Shown here piece by piece: positions 56,080 to 64,000 of a DNA stretch of 64,000 nucleotides. The first letter of the stretch is position 1. Every line of letters starts with the position of its first letter. Under the pieces are notes generated by a model. It worked only from the letters and a program-made list of their open reading frames with translations, was not told where the DNA came from and did not search any database. Position numbers and translations under genes: made by a program. This DNA comes from Streptomyces sp. NRRL S-1022 (GTDB lineage: Bacteria; Actinomycetota; Actinomycetes; Streptomycetales; Streptomycetaceae), in contig NZ_JOIU01000002.1 in NCBI RefSeq assembly GCF_000720135.1, positions 1 through 64,000 on the forward strand, in the 5' to 3' direction.

Positions 56080-57363
56080 TCACGGCGTCCGGTCGCACAC
56101 CGACGGCAGCCAGGTCAGGTCGGAGGTGGTGCTGAGGGTGTCCAGGGAGCGGAGGAGGGCGTCCAGGTGGCCGGGGTCGGCGAGGAACTCGATGGTGGCC
56201 TCGGCGAACGCGTCACGGACCGCGGGCGGCATCGCGTCGGAGGCGTCGAAGCAGTGCACCTCGTGCGGGTCGCGCAGGGTGCGGGCCAGGGAGCGGCGCC
56301 AGTCGGGCCCGGTGCCGCCGGCACCGGGTCGGACGCCGGTGTGGACGGAGAAGCCGGACTCCTCGTCGCTCCAGGCCCGTTGGGCGTCGGCGGAGGCCAG
56401 GTGGCGGATGAGCTTCCTGGCCTCCGGGGTGGCGTGCAGCAGGGCGACGAGGTCGCCGGAGACCTCCCACGGGTGGCTGCCGGTGGCGCCCAGGACGAGC
56501 TGGGCGGAGGGGGCGTAGCGGCCGTCGGCCCGCTGCCAGGCGGGCCGGCCGCGGATGAAGGAGGCCTGGTGCTCCAGGGTGCAGCCCCGCGGTTTCGCGG
56601 TCACCGGCCGTGAGGCCTCACCGTACGGCGTCTTCAGGGCCCGCCGGACCAGCTCCCGGTCGCCGCCGGCGCCGACCAGCCGGCCCCAGGCCTTCCACAC
56701 GTCCTTCATCTGCGGGGACTGCCAGGACAGATCGCCGCGCGCCCATGTCTCGTAGAACCGCGCGCCGTAGCGCTGGAGCAGCAGGTCCTCGATCCAGTCG
56801 GTGCCGGGCCAGCCGCTGGTGGCGCCGGAGCCCATGCCGACGCACCACTCGGCCGGCCGGTGCACGGCTCGTCCGCGCTGCTGCTCCCCGACGTCGGCCG
56901 GGTACCAGACGATGCTCTTCAGATCGGCCTTGAGCGGGAACCAGTACACGTGCCCGTCGGCGAGCGGCATGGCCCAGGACGGCCCGAAGTTTTTCGGGTC
57001 CACCAGCTGTTCGAGCGGCGCGAGGTGCTTCTGCCGTGCGTATTCGGCGAGTTCGCCGGGGCCGGTGAGCACCACCACGTCGGGCGGCGTCCCGGCCTCG
57101 ACGTCGGCGCCCAGCACCTGGCTCTCGGCGTTGCTGCCCTGGTAGTCGACGTGGATGTGGTACTTCCGCTCGAAGGGCTCGATGACCGCCTGACGGAAGT
57201 GCTTCTCGTCCTCACCCGTCCAGTTGGCCAGCAGCGTGACGGTCGGCTCGTTCCCGAGGGCGCGTACGCCCGTCACGACGGCCGCCGCCAGCAGGGCCAG
57301 GCAGCTCGCCAGCACCGTCACCCTGCGGACCAGGCGGCGCGAAGGCCGGGGCCGGGCGCTCAC
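56080..57363 (-). CDS. Membrane-anchored extracellular solute-binding-like protein
   Basis: The 427-residue product from GTG 57363 (overlapping the previous stop as GTGA) has an N-terminal membrane anchor (LASCLALLAAAVVTGV) and the two-lobe pattern of ABC solute-binding proteins (VTLLANWTGEDEKHFRQAVI, GTPPDVVVLTGPGEL, SNAESQVLGADVE). No lipobox is obvious and no ABC permease is near. As the last gene of the kinase/VWA operon it is more likely a sensor than a transporter part. Its end is 13 bases from the convergent patatin gene. Confidence 0.82.
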   Translation of the reverse strand: MSARPRPSRRLVRRVTVLASCLALLAAAVVTGVRALGNEPTVTLLANWTGEDEKHFRQAVIEPFERKYHIHVDYQGSNAESQVLGADVEAGTPPDVVVLTGPGELAEYARQKHLAPLEQLVDPKNFGPSWAMPLADGHVYWFPLKADLKSIVWYPADVGEQQRGRAVHRPAEWCVGMGSGATSGWPGTDWIEDLLLQRYGARFYETWARGDLSWQSPQMKDVWKAWGRLVGAGGDRELVRRALKTPYGEASRPVTAKPRGCTLEHQASFIRGRPAWQRADGRYAPSAQLVLGATGSHPWEVSGDLVALLHATPEARKLIRHLASADAQRAWSDEESGFSVHTGVRPGAGGTGPDWRRSLARTLRDPHEVHCFDASDAMPPAVRDAFAEATIEFLADPGHLDALLRSLDTLSTTSDLTWLPSVCDRTP

Positions 57364-58694
57364 CGGGGCCTGAACCGGTAGTCGTCGATGTGCCGCCGCA
57401 GGCCCGTCTCGGCCAGTGCCATGAGCAGGACGCCTCCTATGAGGATCCACACCGCCGCCGCCGCGCGGAAGCCGGTGTGGGCCAGGTACGAGGCGGTATC
57501 CCGCCCCGCGTCGGGGATGAGCCGCCCGGGCAGCGGGCGGTCGAGCAGGTGCCGGGTGTCCGTCATGCCCTGCTGGGTCCAGGCGGTGAACAGCACGGCG
57601 GCCGCGAAGCCCGCGGTCAGCAGGGCGAGCGCGGCGAGGAGCCGGCGGTTGTAGCGGCGCCGGAAGCGGTACCGGAGGAAGAGCTGGGTCTCCAGCAGCG
57701 CGGCGCCGAGGGCGAGGGCCAGCAGCAGGGTGACGCTCCAGGCGAGCCAGAGCAGCGGGCCGAACGAGGTCTGCCGGTGCACGGCGGCCCGCTGCTGGCG
57801 TTGCAGGGCTCTCAGGCGGTCCTGTATCCCGGAGCCCTTTTCGGTCAGGATGCTGGTGGCGTAGCTGAGGTAGGCCTCCCGCAGCACGCTGCCGTCGGGC
57901 TGGAGCTGTGACTGCTGGACCTTGACGGCGTAGACGGTGATCAGCCCGGCGATGGTCTGGAGGGCCTGGCGGCCGGCCGGTCCGCCGAGGTCGTCGTCCG
58001 CGGCGGCGGCCGACAGGCTCTGTGCGGCGACCGAGATCTGCTTCTGGAAGTCGCTGGTCGGGGCCGGCGCGCCGGCGTCCTGCCGGGCCTGGCCGAGCGC
58101 GTACAGCGCGGTGTCGAGGGACAGCACGGACGGGGCGCTGGAGGTGCGCAGCGGGTTCGCGTCGGCGTGCACGCCCTGGTACGACACGAAGAGGGACAGC
58201 GTGAGCAGGGCCGACAGGGTCAGCAGCAGGCGGTGGCGGACGGCGAGGTCGTGGGCGGTCGTGCTGCCGCCCTCCGGCGGGCGCGGCCCGGCACCGGTCA
58301 GCCGGGCGAACAGGCCGGCGAGGCGGCGGGGCGCCCCGCCGGGGGTGCGGCGGTCGGTCGCGCGCGAACGCAGGCGCGGGTGCGGCGGCGGGACGGGCGG
58401 CGCTGCGGGGGCATGCGTACGGGTGCCGGTTCCGGTGCCTGGGGGCGCGCCCCCGCTGCGGCCCGGGCCGGGGGGCACGCCCTCACCGCGGGCCGGGCCG
58501 AGGGGCACACCCTCACCACGGCCCGGGCCGAGGGGTGCACCGTCACCACGGGCCGGCCCGAAGGGCGCACCGTCACCACGGGCCGGCCCAAGGGGCCCAC
58601 CGTCACCACGGGCCGGCCCAAGGGGCCTACCTCCGCCCGCGCCCGTTGGCGTACCTCCGCCCGCGCCCGGTGTCGTACCTCCGCCGGTGCTCAT
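57360..58694 (-). CDS. Four-helix membrane protein with Gly/Pro repeat N-terminus
   Basis: The 444-residue protein from ATG 58694 begins with about 90 residues of Gly/Pro/Arg repeats, coded by 30-bp tandem units. It then has a cytosolic linker, a membrane helix (LLLTLSALLTLSLFVSY), an extracytoplasmic helical domain of about 140 residues (AAQSLSAAAADDDL, QTIAGLITVYAVKV), and three more membrane helices. Overlaps both neighbours (ATGA, GTGA). No known family. Confidence 0.8.
   Translation of the reverse strand: MSTGGGTTPGAGGGTPTGAGGGRPLGPARGDGGPLGPARGDGAPFGPARGDGAPLGPGRGEGVPLGPARGEGVPPGPGRSGGAPPGTGTGTRTHAPAAPPVPPPHPRLRSRATDRRTPGGAPRRLAGLFARLTGAGPRPPEGGSTTAHDLAVRHRLLLTLSALLTLSLFVSYQGVHADANPLRTSSAPSVLSLDTALYALGQARQDAGAPAPTSDFQKQISVAAQSLSAAAADDDLGGPAGRQALQTIAGLITVYAVKVQQSQLQPDGSVLREAYLSYATSILTEKGSGIQDRLRALQRQQRAAVHRQTSFGPLLWLAWSVTLLLALALGAALLETQLFLRYRFRRRYNRRLLAALALLTAGFAAAVLFTAWTQQGMTDTRHLLDRPLPGRLIPDAGRDTASYLAHTGFRAAAAVWILIGGVLLMALAETGLRRHIDDYRFRPR
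58441..58676. repeat. Tandem 30-bp and 24-bp repeats coding the N-terminus of a membrane protein
   Basis: Six consecutive 30-bp units (58441-58620) with the core CACCGTCACCACGGGCCGG code for a ten-residue G-x-L-G-P-x-R-G-x-G unit on the minus strand. They are followed by two 24-bp units (58629-58676) with core ACCTCCGCCCGCGCCCG. Copy number is likely to vary among strains. Confidence 0.9.
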
Positions 58695-60262
58695 GCGGGC
58701 GACCCCCTCAGCAGCCGTCCGCAGTCGCCCCCGCAGTAGACGGAGTCGGCCGGGCCGAGCCATCGGCAGTCCGGGCACTCGACGAGCCCGTCGGGGCGGA
58801 CCGTGACGGCGGGCCCGGCGGAACCGGGCGGGGCGGCCGCGCTCCCGGGCGGAGCGCCGCCGGTGCCTGGGCCGCCCGGCCGGGGCCGGGCCGGCGGGAT
58901 GGGCGCCCGCGGTTCCGGTGGGGTCGTCAGGGCGCTGGAGAGGATCAGGTGCTGCCAGTCGACGTCCTTCAGGCCGCCGCGCACCCGGCCGGTGCCGGGC
59001 GCGGTCTCGATCAGCCGGAGCGCGCCGAGCAGTTGGGCGTCGCCCAGTTCGCCGGCCAGGGCGAGGGCGCGGGCGAGTTCGCGGTCCGCGGTGTCGCGGC
59101 CGTCCGTGCCGCGCAGCCAGGCCCGGTAGGCGTGGGCGACGGCGGCGCCGGCCTGCTGGTACAGCTCGTGCCGGCGGACCCCGGGATGCCGGCGGGAGGC
59201 GTCGAGCGGGTTGTCGGTCCAGCGCACCAGGACGGGCTGCGGCGCGGGCAGCCGTACCGGCCGGCCGAAGTCGGGTACGACGATCTCGACGGCGGCCAGC
59301 TGGAGGTCCTCGCCGGTCTCGCGGCCGGTCGGGTCGGCGCCGAGGACGACCTGGAAGTGCCGTACCTCCTCGCCCCAGGCGCGGGTGACGTACTCGGCGC
59401 CGCGTCCGCCGGGGCCGGCCGGGACCGGGGGCAGTTCCTGCTCGTTCGGTACGACCTGCTTGACCTGGCGGATCACGGTGCCGGGGGTGGGGGTGAGCCG
59501 GATGCGCAGTTCCGGTACCGCCGTGCCGAGCAGTCCGGCGACCAGTTCCTCGTAGGCGGCGGTGAGTTCGGACGCGGCGCGGACGGCGCGGGCGCGGCCG
59601 TGCAGCCGCCGGGTGATGCGCAGCAGCAGTTCGGCGTCCCAGTCGTCGCCGATGCCCCAGGCGTCGCAGACGAACCGGCCCTCGCAGGCGTCGAGGGCGG
59701 TGTCCAGGGCCATGGCGGCCCGGTGGTCGTGCTCGTTGCGCCCGTCGGTGAGCAGCAGGACGTGTTTGACGGGGGCGGGCTGGTCCTTCAGGAGCCGGCG
59801 GGCGAGGTCGAGCCAGGTGCCGATGGCGGTGCCGCCGTCCGCGTCCAGGATCCGTACGGCCCGTTCGGCGGCCGCGCGTTCGGCGGCCCCGGCGACGGCG
59901 AGGACGGCGCTGCCGGGCCCGGGGTGGACCAGGGTGGCGTCGAACCGGCCGGCGAGCACGGCGAACGCGGTGCCGTCGGGCAGCATCCGGACCGCCGCGA
60001 CGGTGGCGTCCTTGGCGGCATGCAGTTTGGCGGCGGGGTGGAGCATGGAGCGGGAGGTGTCGACGATCAGCACCTCGGCGAGGGCGGGCCCGGTGCCGGG
60101 CACGGGCGTGCCGGTGTGTCCCGGGCGGCCGCCCCTGACCCCGATCTCCAGGATGGCGTGCATCTCCCGGTCCGGGGGCCGGCCGGCCGGGTCCGGTTCG
60201 ACCGGCAGTTCCTTCTGCTGGCCGACCGCGAGGGTCACCTCGGTCTCCTCGGCCACGGTCAT
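58691..60262 (-). CDS. VWA-domain protein with C-terminal zinc ribbon
   Basis: The 523-residue protein has a VWA domain with MIDAS D-T-S-R-S (IVDTSRSM), Thr in GGTAIGTW and Asp in LLTDGRNEHD, all intact. A beta-sandwich follows (VPELRIRLTPTPGTVI) and, after a Gly/Pro linker, a Cys4 zinc ribbon (CPDC/CGGDC). No signal peptide: cytosolic. ATG 60262 is favoured because GAAGAGG is then at usual spacing; GTG 60265 is the alternative. It overlaps the membrane protein gene (ATGA) and probably joins it to the kinase. Confidence 0.86.
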   Translation of the reverse strand: MTVAEETEVTLAVGQQKELPVEPDPAGRPPDREMHAILEIGVRGGRPGHTGTPVPGTGPALAEVLIVDTSRSMLHPAAKLHAAKDATVAAVRMLPDGTAFAVLAGRFDATLVHPGPGSAVLAVAGAAERAAAERAVRILDADGGTAIGTWLDLARRLLKDQPAPVKHVLLLTDGRNEHDHRAAMALDTALDACEGRFVCDAWGIGDDWDAELLLRITRRLHGRARAVRAASELTAAYEELVAGLLGTAVPELRIRLTPTPGTVIRQVKQVVPNEQELPPVPAGPGGRGAEYVTRAWGEEVRHFQVVLGADPTGRETGEDLQLAAVEIVVPDFGRPVRLPAPQPVLVRWTDNPLDASRRHPGVRRHELYQQAGAAVAHAYRAWLRGTDGRDTADRELARALALAGELGDAQLLGALRLIETAPGTGRVRGGLKDVDWQHLILSSALTTPPEPRAPIPPARPRPGGPGTGGAPPGSAAAPPGSAGPAVTVRPDGLVECPDCRWLGPADSVYCGGDCGRLLRGSPA

Positions 60263-60335
60263 CACTGCCTCTTCCCAAGCGGGTCCGGAAAGTTCGTCCC
60301 CTCCGGGCGTGCTGCTCCCGGAGGGCCGTGCGGGG

Positions 60336-62609
60336 TCAGAACGTGCTCATGGGCCGCACCGCGTGGGCCAGATCGAGGAGCCTGCCGTGTTCCCCGGCGG
60401 TGCGGGCCTGGGCGGCGAGCTGCCGGAAGGACTGCTCCAGCCGGGTGCGCAGGCCGTCCTCGTCCCCGGGTCCGAGGAGGTCCCCGGCCGGGAAGTCCGG
60501 TCCCCAGCCCGGGGCGGGCCGGCCGTGCAGGGTGTTCTCGCGGACCTCGGCGACCAGCCGGGCCCGGGACTCGCCGCTCACGGCGCCGCCGTCCAGGCGC
60601 AGCCCGGGCAGCCGCCGGGCCGCGTCGCGCAGGCCGGCCGGGGTGGGCGGGTGGCCGTGCAGGATGCCGGCGCGGATGCGGACGGCCGCGATGCGGGCGG
60701 CGTCGTAGTGCCGGGAGGTGGCGGGCACCTCGTCCAGGACGTGTACGGCGGCGTCCCGGTCGCCGCCGGCCAGGTGGCCGCGGGCGAGGCCGAACGCGGC
60801 GGCGGTGTGCGCGGAGTCCCGTTTCCAGACCGCTTCGTAGAAGCGCATGGCCCGGGCGGGGCGGCTGCCGTCGGCGGCCGTGGTGCCGGTGTGTTCGGCG
60901 CAGTAGCCGAGGGCGAGCTTGGGCACGTACTCGCCGGGCAGGGCACGGTAGACGGCGTCGAAGCGGGCGCCGGCCGGTTCCACCTCGCCCTTGCTCAGGT
61001 GCAGCACGCCGTGGTGCCAGGCGATCCGCCAGTCGTGGGCGGCGCGTTCGCCGAGCTGGGTCTCGGCCTCGGCGAGCCAGTTCTCCGCCGCCTGCTGCTC
61101 GCCCTTCCTGAGGTAGGCCCGGCACAGCCACAGCGCGGTCTCCGGGGTGCCGAGGCGGGATTCGCGGGGCCACTGCCGGGCGACCCGGTCGGGGGCGTCG
61201 GGCGGGAAGGTGTCCAGCAGCAGGGCGGCGCCGTCGTCGGGGTCGGGGACCGGGTCGGGCAGGGCGCCGGCCACCTCGGCGGCGGCGGGCGGGGAGACGT
61301 CCAGGCCGGCGGGGTGCCCGGTGGGGCGGGCGGTCCAGTGGCCGAGGGCGGGGATGGCGCCGAGTCCGGCGTCGAGGCTGGCGCCGAAGGCGCGGAACCG
61401 GGTGGAGCTCTCCGGCAGCTGCTCGCCGAACTGCAGTGAGCGGAACTCGCGCAGCACTTCCCACAGTTGGCGGGACATCTCGGCGGCCGAGCGGAACCGG
61501 GCGCGGGGTTCGGCGTGGGTGGCGCGGGCGATGAGGCGGCGGAAGGAGTCGGGGGCGAGGCCGCGGGCGGGTTCGGTGCCGCGGGCCAGGGCCTGGAGGG
61601 TCATGCCGACGGTGTAGAGGTCGCTGTCGACGTGCCAGCCGCGCCGGTCGATCTCCTCCTTGGGCGGGGCGAAGCCGGCCGTGTGGACGTAGGCGGAGGT
61701 GCGGTCGCCGATGGCGCGGACGGCGCCGAGGTCGATGACCTTGACGGCCCGGCCGAAGTGGATGACGTTGGCGGGCTTCATGTCGCAGTAGAGCAGTCCG
61801 CGTTCGTGCATGTACTGGAGGGCGCCGAGGATCTTGCAGCCGTAGGTGAGGACGTGGTCGAGGCGGGGGCGGCCGTGGAAGATCCGTTCGGCGTCGTCGG
61901 CGTCGAAGAGCTGTTGCAGGGAGCGGCCGCCGATGTAGTCCATGACCAGGTAGCCGGTGGGCGAGCGGCCGGCGGCCCGGTGTTCGGCGTAGGTGATGAT
62001 GCGGACGATGTCGGGGTGGTGCAGGTCGGTGAGGGAGCGGCGTTCCTCGACGGCGGTGCGGCGGGCGAGGGCGTCGTGCACGTTGATCTGGCCCTTGAGG
62101 ACGACCCGGTGGCCGTCGGCGCGGGTGTCCTCGGCGAGGTAGACCCAGCCGAGGCCGCCGTGGGCGAGGCAGCCGAGGACCTTGTAGTGGTCGGCGACGA
62201 CGTCGCCCCCGGCGAGCTGGGGCAGGAAGGAGTAGGGCGTGCCGCAGCGGGGGCAGCGGCCGGTGGCGCGGGCGGGCTGGCCGCCGTAGCCGACGCCGAT
62301 GGTCATGGTGCAGCCGTCGGCGCCGCAGCGGCGGCCGCCGGTGGGCGGGCGGGGGTCCTCGACGAGCACGTCGTCGGGGACGGGGACCTCGGGCAGGACG
62401 ACCAGCCCGTGCTGGTCGAGTTCACCGACCCCGGCGACGGCGTGCACGGCGGCCGGGCCGGGGGCCTCCTCGTCGGCGCGGGCCGGGGGCCGGGTCCGGG
62501 GCGCGGTGTGCGCTTCGGCGCGCGGCTCGACGTGCCGGTGGCCGCAGGTGTCGCAGTAACCGGTCCCCATGATGCGTCCGGCACAGCCGGGCCGCAGACA
62601 CGAGATCAC
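60336..62609 (-). CDS. PknG-like Ser/Thr protein kinase with TPR tail
   Basis: The 757-residue kinase has an N-terminal zinc ribbon (C4, C9, C19, C22), a rubredoxin-like Cys4 site (C95, C100, C119, C122), a kinase domain about 140-390 (Lys172, Glu189, Asp276 in YCDMKPANV, Asp293 in DLG) and a C-terminal TPR-like region to the end, the layout of mycobacterial PknG. The catalytic Arg before Asp is Cys as in non-RD kinases such as PknG. No membrane helix. The 70-base gap to the VWA gene has no separate promoter that I see. Confidence 0.9.
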   Translation of the reverse strand: MISCLRPGCAGRIMGTGYCDTCGHRHVEPRAEAHTAPRTRPPARADEEAPGPAAVHAVAGVGELDQHGLVVLPEVPVPDDVLVEDPRPPTGGRRCGADGCTMTIGVGYGGQPARATGRCPRCGTPYSFLPQLAGGDVVADHYKVLGCLAHGGLGWVYLAEDTRADGHRVVLKGQINVHDALARRTAVEERRSLTDLHHPDIVRIITYAEHRAAGRSPTGYLVMDYIGGRSLQQLFDADDAERIFHGRPRLDHVLTYGCKILGALQYMHERGLLYCDMKPANVIHFGRAVKVIDLGAVRAIGDRTSAYVHTAGFAPPKEEIDRRGWHVDSDLYTVGMTLQALARGTEPARGLAPDSFRRLIARATHAEPRARFRSAAEMSRQLWEVLREFRSLQFGEQLPESSTRFRAFGASLDAGLGAIPALGHWTARPTGHPAGLDVSPPAAAEVAGALPDPVPDPDDGAALLLDTFPPDAPDRVARQWPRESRLGTPETALWLCRAYLRKGEQQAAENWLAEAETQLGERAAHDWRIAWHHGVLHLSKGEVEPAGARFDAVYRALPGEYVPKLALGYCAEHTGTTAADGSRPARAMRFYEAVWKRDSAHTAAAFGLARGHLAGGDRDAAVHVLDEVPATSRHYDAARIAAVRIRAGILHGHPPTPAGLRDAARRLPGLRLDGGAVSGESRARLVAEVRENTLHGRPAPGWGPDFPAGDLLGPGDEDGLRTRLEQSFRQLAAQARTAGEHGRLLDLAHAVRPMSTF

Positions 62610-62643
62610 GAGGCGCCCTCCTTGGCGGACACGCTGCGCCGGC

Positions 62644-64000
62644 TCACGAGGCGCCCTCCTCTTCGGGCGTGACCGTGGTCGCGGGGGTGGAGCAGAAGCC
62701 GACGAACCGTTCGGTGGCGGACTCGGCCCGCTCGATGTCGCAGGGGGTCTGCCGCAGCTGTGACATGGCGTGTTCGTAGAGCCGGTACGCGGCCACGACC
62801 CGGTCGCCGTGCGCGGCGGCCCGCTGCCGGCACAGCGGCCACTCGGCGCCGACGCGGCCGAGGAGTTCCTCGCGGCGGCGCAGCCGGTCGTCGAGCAGGC
62901 CGATGGCCCTCTCCAGGCGCCGCCGGCGGCGGCCGGCGGCCGCCTCGAAGGTGAACAGCAGTGCGGCGCGGGCGGGTTCGTGCTCCTGGCCGGGGGCGTG
63001 TGCGATCCAGGCGCGCATGATCCGGCTGCGCCGTACGCCGGCCTCGGCCTGTGCGAGCAGCGCGCGGCTGCCGGGCGCGGGCAGCACCCGGTGCCGGCGG
63101 TCCTCCAGTGCGGGCCCCAACTCGTCGGTGATCCGGTCGAGTTCCGCGTGCAGGCGGGTCCAGCGGTCGCGCAGCGGGCGGTGGACGAGGGTGTCGGCGG
63201 CCCGGATGGCGGGTCCGCCGGGGCCGCGGAAGGCGAGCAGCAGCCGGGCGCCCTCGCGGGCGAGCCGGTCCAGCAGGGCGAGCAGGGCGTCGGGGTCGGC
63301 GGCCCGGTCCACGGCGACGAGTACGGCGGCGAGCGGGACGCGCAGGGTGCCGAGCCGTTCGGGCCGGGGGTCGTCGCGGATGCCGAGGCGTTCGGCGATG
63401 CGGTCCATGACCTCGGCGGCCGTCAGCCCCTGCACGTCCAGGGCGAGGTCGTGGGCGCCGGCGGGGGGCACGGTCTCGGGCGGGTCGTGGCTGACGGCGC
63501 TGGTGTTGCGGTGGGTGCGCAGTTCGCGGTCGGCGAGGGTGACGGCCCGCTGCAGGGTCCAGGCGCGGTCGCCGCGGGCGGGGACGACGGTGACGAGCAC
63601 CGGCCAGCCCTCGCCGCGGAACCAGGAGGCGAGTTCGGTGGCGAAGGGGACGTCGAGCCGGCCGGCGGCGGGGCCGGTGCCGGTGCGCAGCCGGGGGTCG
63701 ACGGCCTCGGCGCCGTCGGTCCAGGCGGCGGCCTGCGGCAGATGACTGAGGATGGTCTCGGTGGGGCTCATGTAGCTGAAGGCGGATCCGGGTCCCTCGT
63801 CGACGCTCAGGACGATGCCGATGACCTGGTCGGTGGCGTGGTCGACGACACCGCCGCCGCTGAAGCCGGGGGCGGCGAGTTCGCCGGGGCTGAGCGGGCG
63901 CAGCTGGACCTGGCTGTCCCGGCCACGGGCGGCGACCAGGGTGGCGCCGTGCCAGCGTCCGCCGTCGTCGCCGTCCGGGAAGCCGTACATGCTGACGGGT
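62644..64000 (-). CDS. Trypsin-like peptidase fused to an uncharacterised C-terminal domain (N-terminus outside window)
   Basis: The frame is open to the right edge, so the N-terminus is missing. It starts inside a chymotrypsin-like fold: PGFSGGGVVDHATDQVIGIV is the catalytic Ser loop (GxSGG), then MSPTETILSHLP. His and Asp of the triad would lie outside. The next 330 residues combine an alpha/beta NTPase-like stretch (GTLRVPLAAVLVAVDRA) with helical, Arg-rich segments (about 300-440) that may be coiled coil. This matches trypsin-like effector proteins of VMAP/conflict systems (trypsin-co type). Start of the PknG/VWA operon. Confidence 0.75.
   Translation of the reverse strand, partial: PVSMYGFPDGDDGGRWHGATLVAARGRDSQVQLRPLSPGELAAPGFSGGGVVDHATDQVIGIVLSVDEGPGSAFSYMSPTETILSHLPQAAAWTDGAEAVDPRLRTGTGPAAGRLDVPFATELASWFRGEGWPVLVTVVPARGDRAWTLQRAVTLADRELRTHRNTSAVSHDPPETVPPAGAHDLALDVQGLTAAEVMDRIAERLGIRDDPRPERLGTLRVPLAAVLVAVDRAADPDALLALLDRLAREGARLLLAFRGPGGPAIRAADTLVHRPLRDRWTRLHAELDRITDELGPALEDRRHRVLPAPGSRALLAQAEAGVRRSRIMRAWIAHAPGQEHEPARAALLFTFEAAAGRRRRRLERAIGLLDDRLRRREELLGRVGAEWPLCRQRAAAHGDRVVAAYRLYEHAMSQLRQTPCDIERAESATERFVGFCSTPATTVTPEEEGAS

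Noticed and set aside
58441..58676. CRISPR-like array of about 30-bp repeats
   Set aside because: Repeats are head to tail without spacers, keep a reading frame and code for a Gly/Pro arm; no cas genes nearby.

Overview
The window is high-GC actinomycete DNA, almost certainly Streptomyces. The evidence is very high third-position GC, GTG starts, Streptomyces-type GAGG/GGAGG ribosome sites, many four-base ATGA/GTGA gene overlaps, secreted trypsin-family proteases, large LuxR-family regulators, and a uricase/glyoxylate gene set that I recall in similar order in S. coelicolor. Long Arg/Gly/Ala-rich frames antisense to real genes were ignored.

Region 1 (1-9.2 kb) is the edge of a type I polyketide cluster, all on the minus strand. 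A small ORF, a crotonyl-CoA carboxylase/reductase, a KAS III and a 3-hydroxyacyl-CoA dehydrogenase lead into a modular PKS that runs off the left edge. The PKS opens with a KSQ loading domain (Gln for Cys). It continues AT(malonyl)-degenerate DH-KR and then passes straight into the next KS with no ACP. The three small enzymes form a route to an unusual alkylmalonyl-CoA extender.

Region 2 (9.4-20.6 kb) holds two divergent NIS (IucA/IucC) siderophore synthetases, two secreted/membrane proteins (one VWA), an HxlR regulator facing alaA across two palindromes 21 bp apart, a secreted protease with a propeller-like tail, a histidine phosphatase, an unrecognised protein and a thioesterase.

Region 3 (20.7-36 kb) is purine and glyoxylate catabolism. 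It encodes two NCS2 permeases, 8-oxoguanine deaminase, urate oxidase, HIU hydrolase, OHCU decarboxylase, an HTH regulator, hydroxypyruvate isomerase, tartronate semialdehyde reductase, catalase and glyoxylate carboligase. Two operator families tie it together. TCAACA-N3-TGTTGA sits on the -35 of both the urate operon and the catalase gene, linking peroxide-producing uricase to catalase. Tandem TTCCG-N5-CGGAA sites, 21 bp centre to centre, sit in front of both hyi and gcl.

Region 4 (36-46 kb) has two acyl-CoA synthetases, a GAF-LuxR regulator, a 943-residue LAL regulator, a secreted trypsin, and a decayed pair of genes (winged-helix and DUF5701 remnants).

Region 5 (46.2-55.1 kb) is the most interesting. 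It is a tightly packed four-gene operon: alpha/beta hydrolase, caspase-like protease with a VMAP-C-like tail, MoxR AAA+ ATPase, and a 1472-residue fusion of SAV_2336/vWA-like domain, nucleosidase (PNP/MTAN), NB-ARC NTPase and five TPRs. This looks like a VMAP-type conflict (immunity/cell-suicide) system with three potential effectors.

Region 6 (55.2-64 kb) carries a patatin-like protein. Converging on it is a minus-strand operon of a trypsin-like protein (cut by the right edge), a PknG-like kinase, a VWA/zinc-ribbon protein, a four-TM protein with a repeat-coded N-terminus, and a membrane-anchored solute-binding protein. This may be a signalling or second conflict module.
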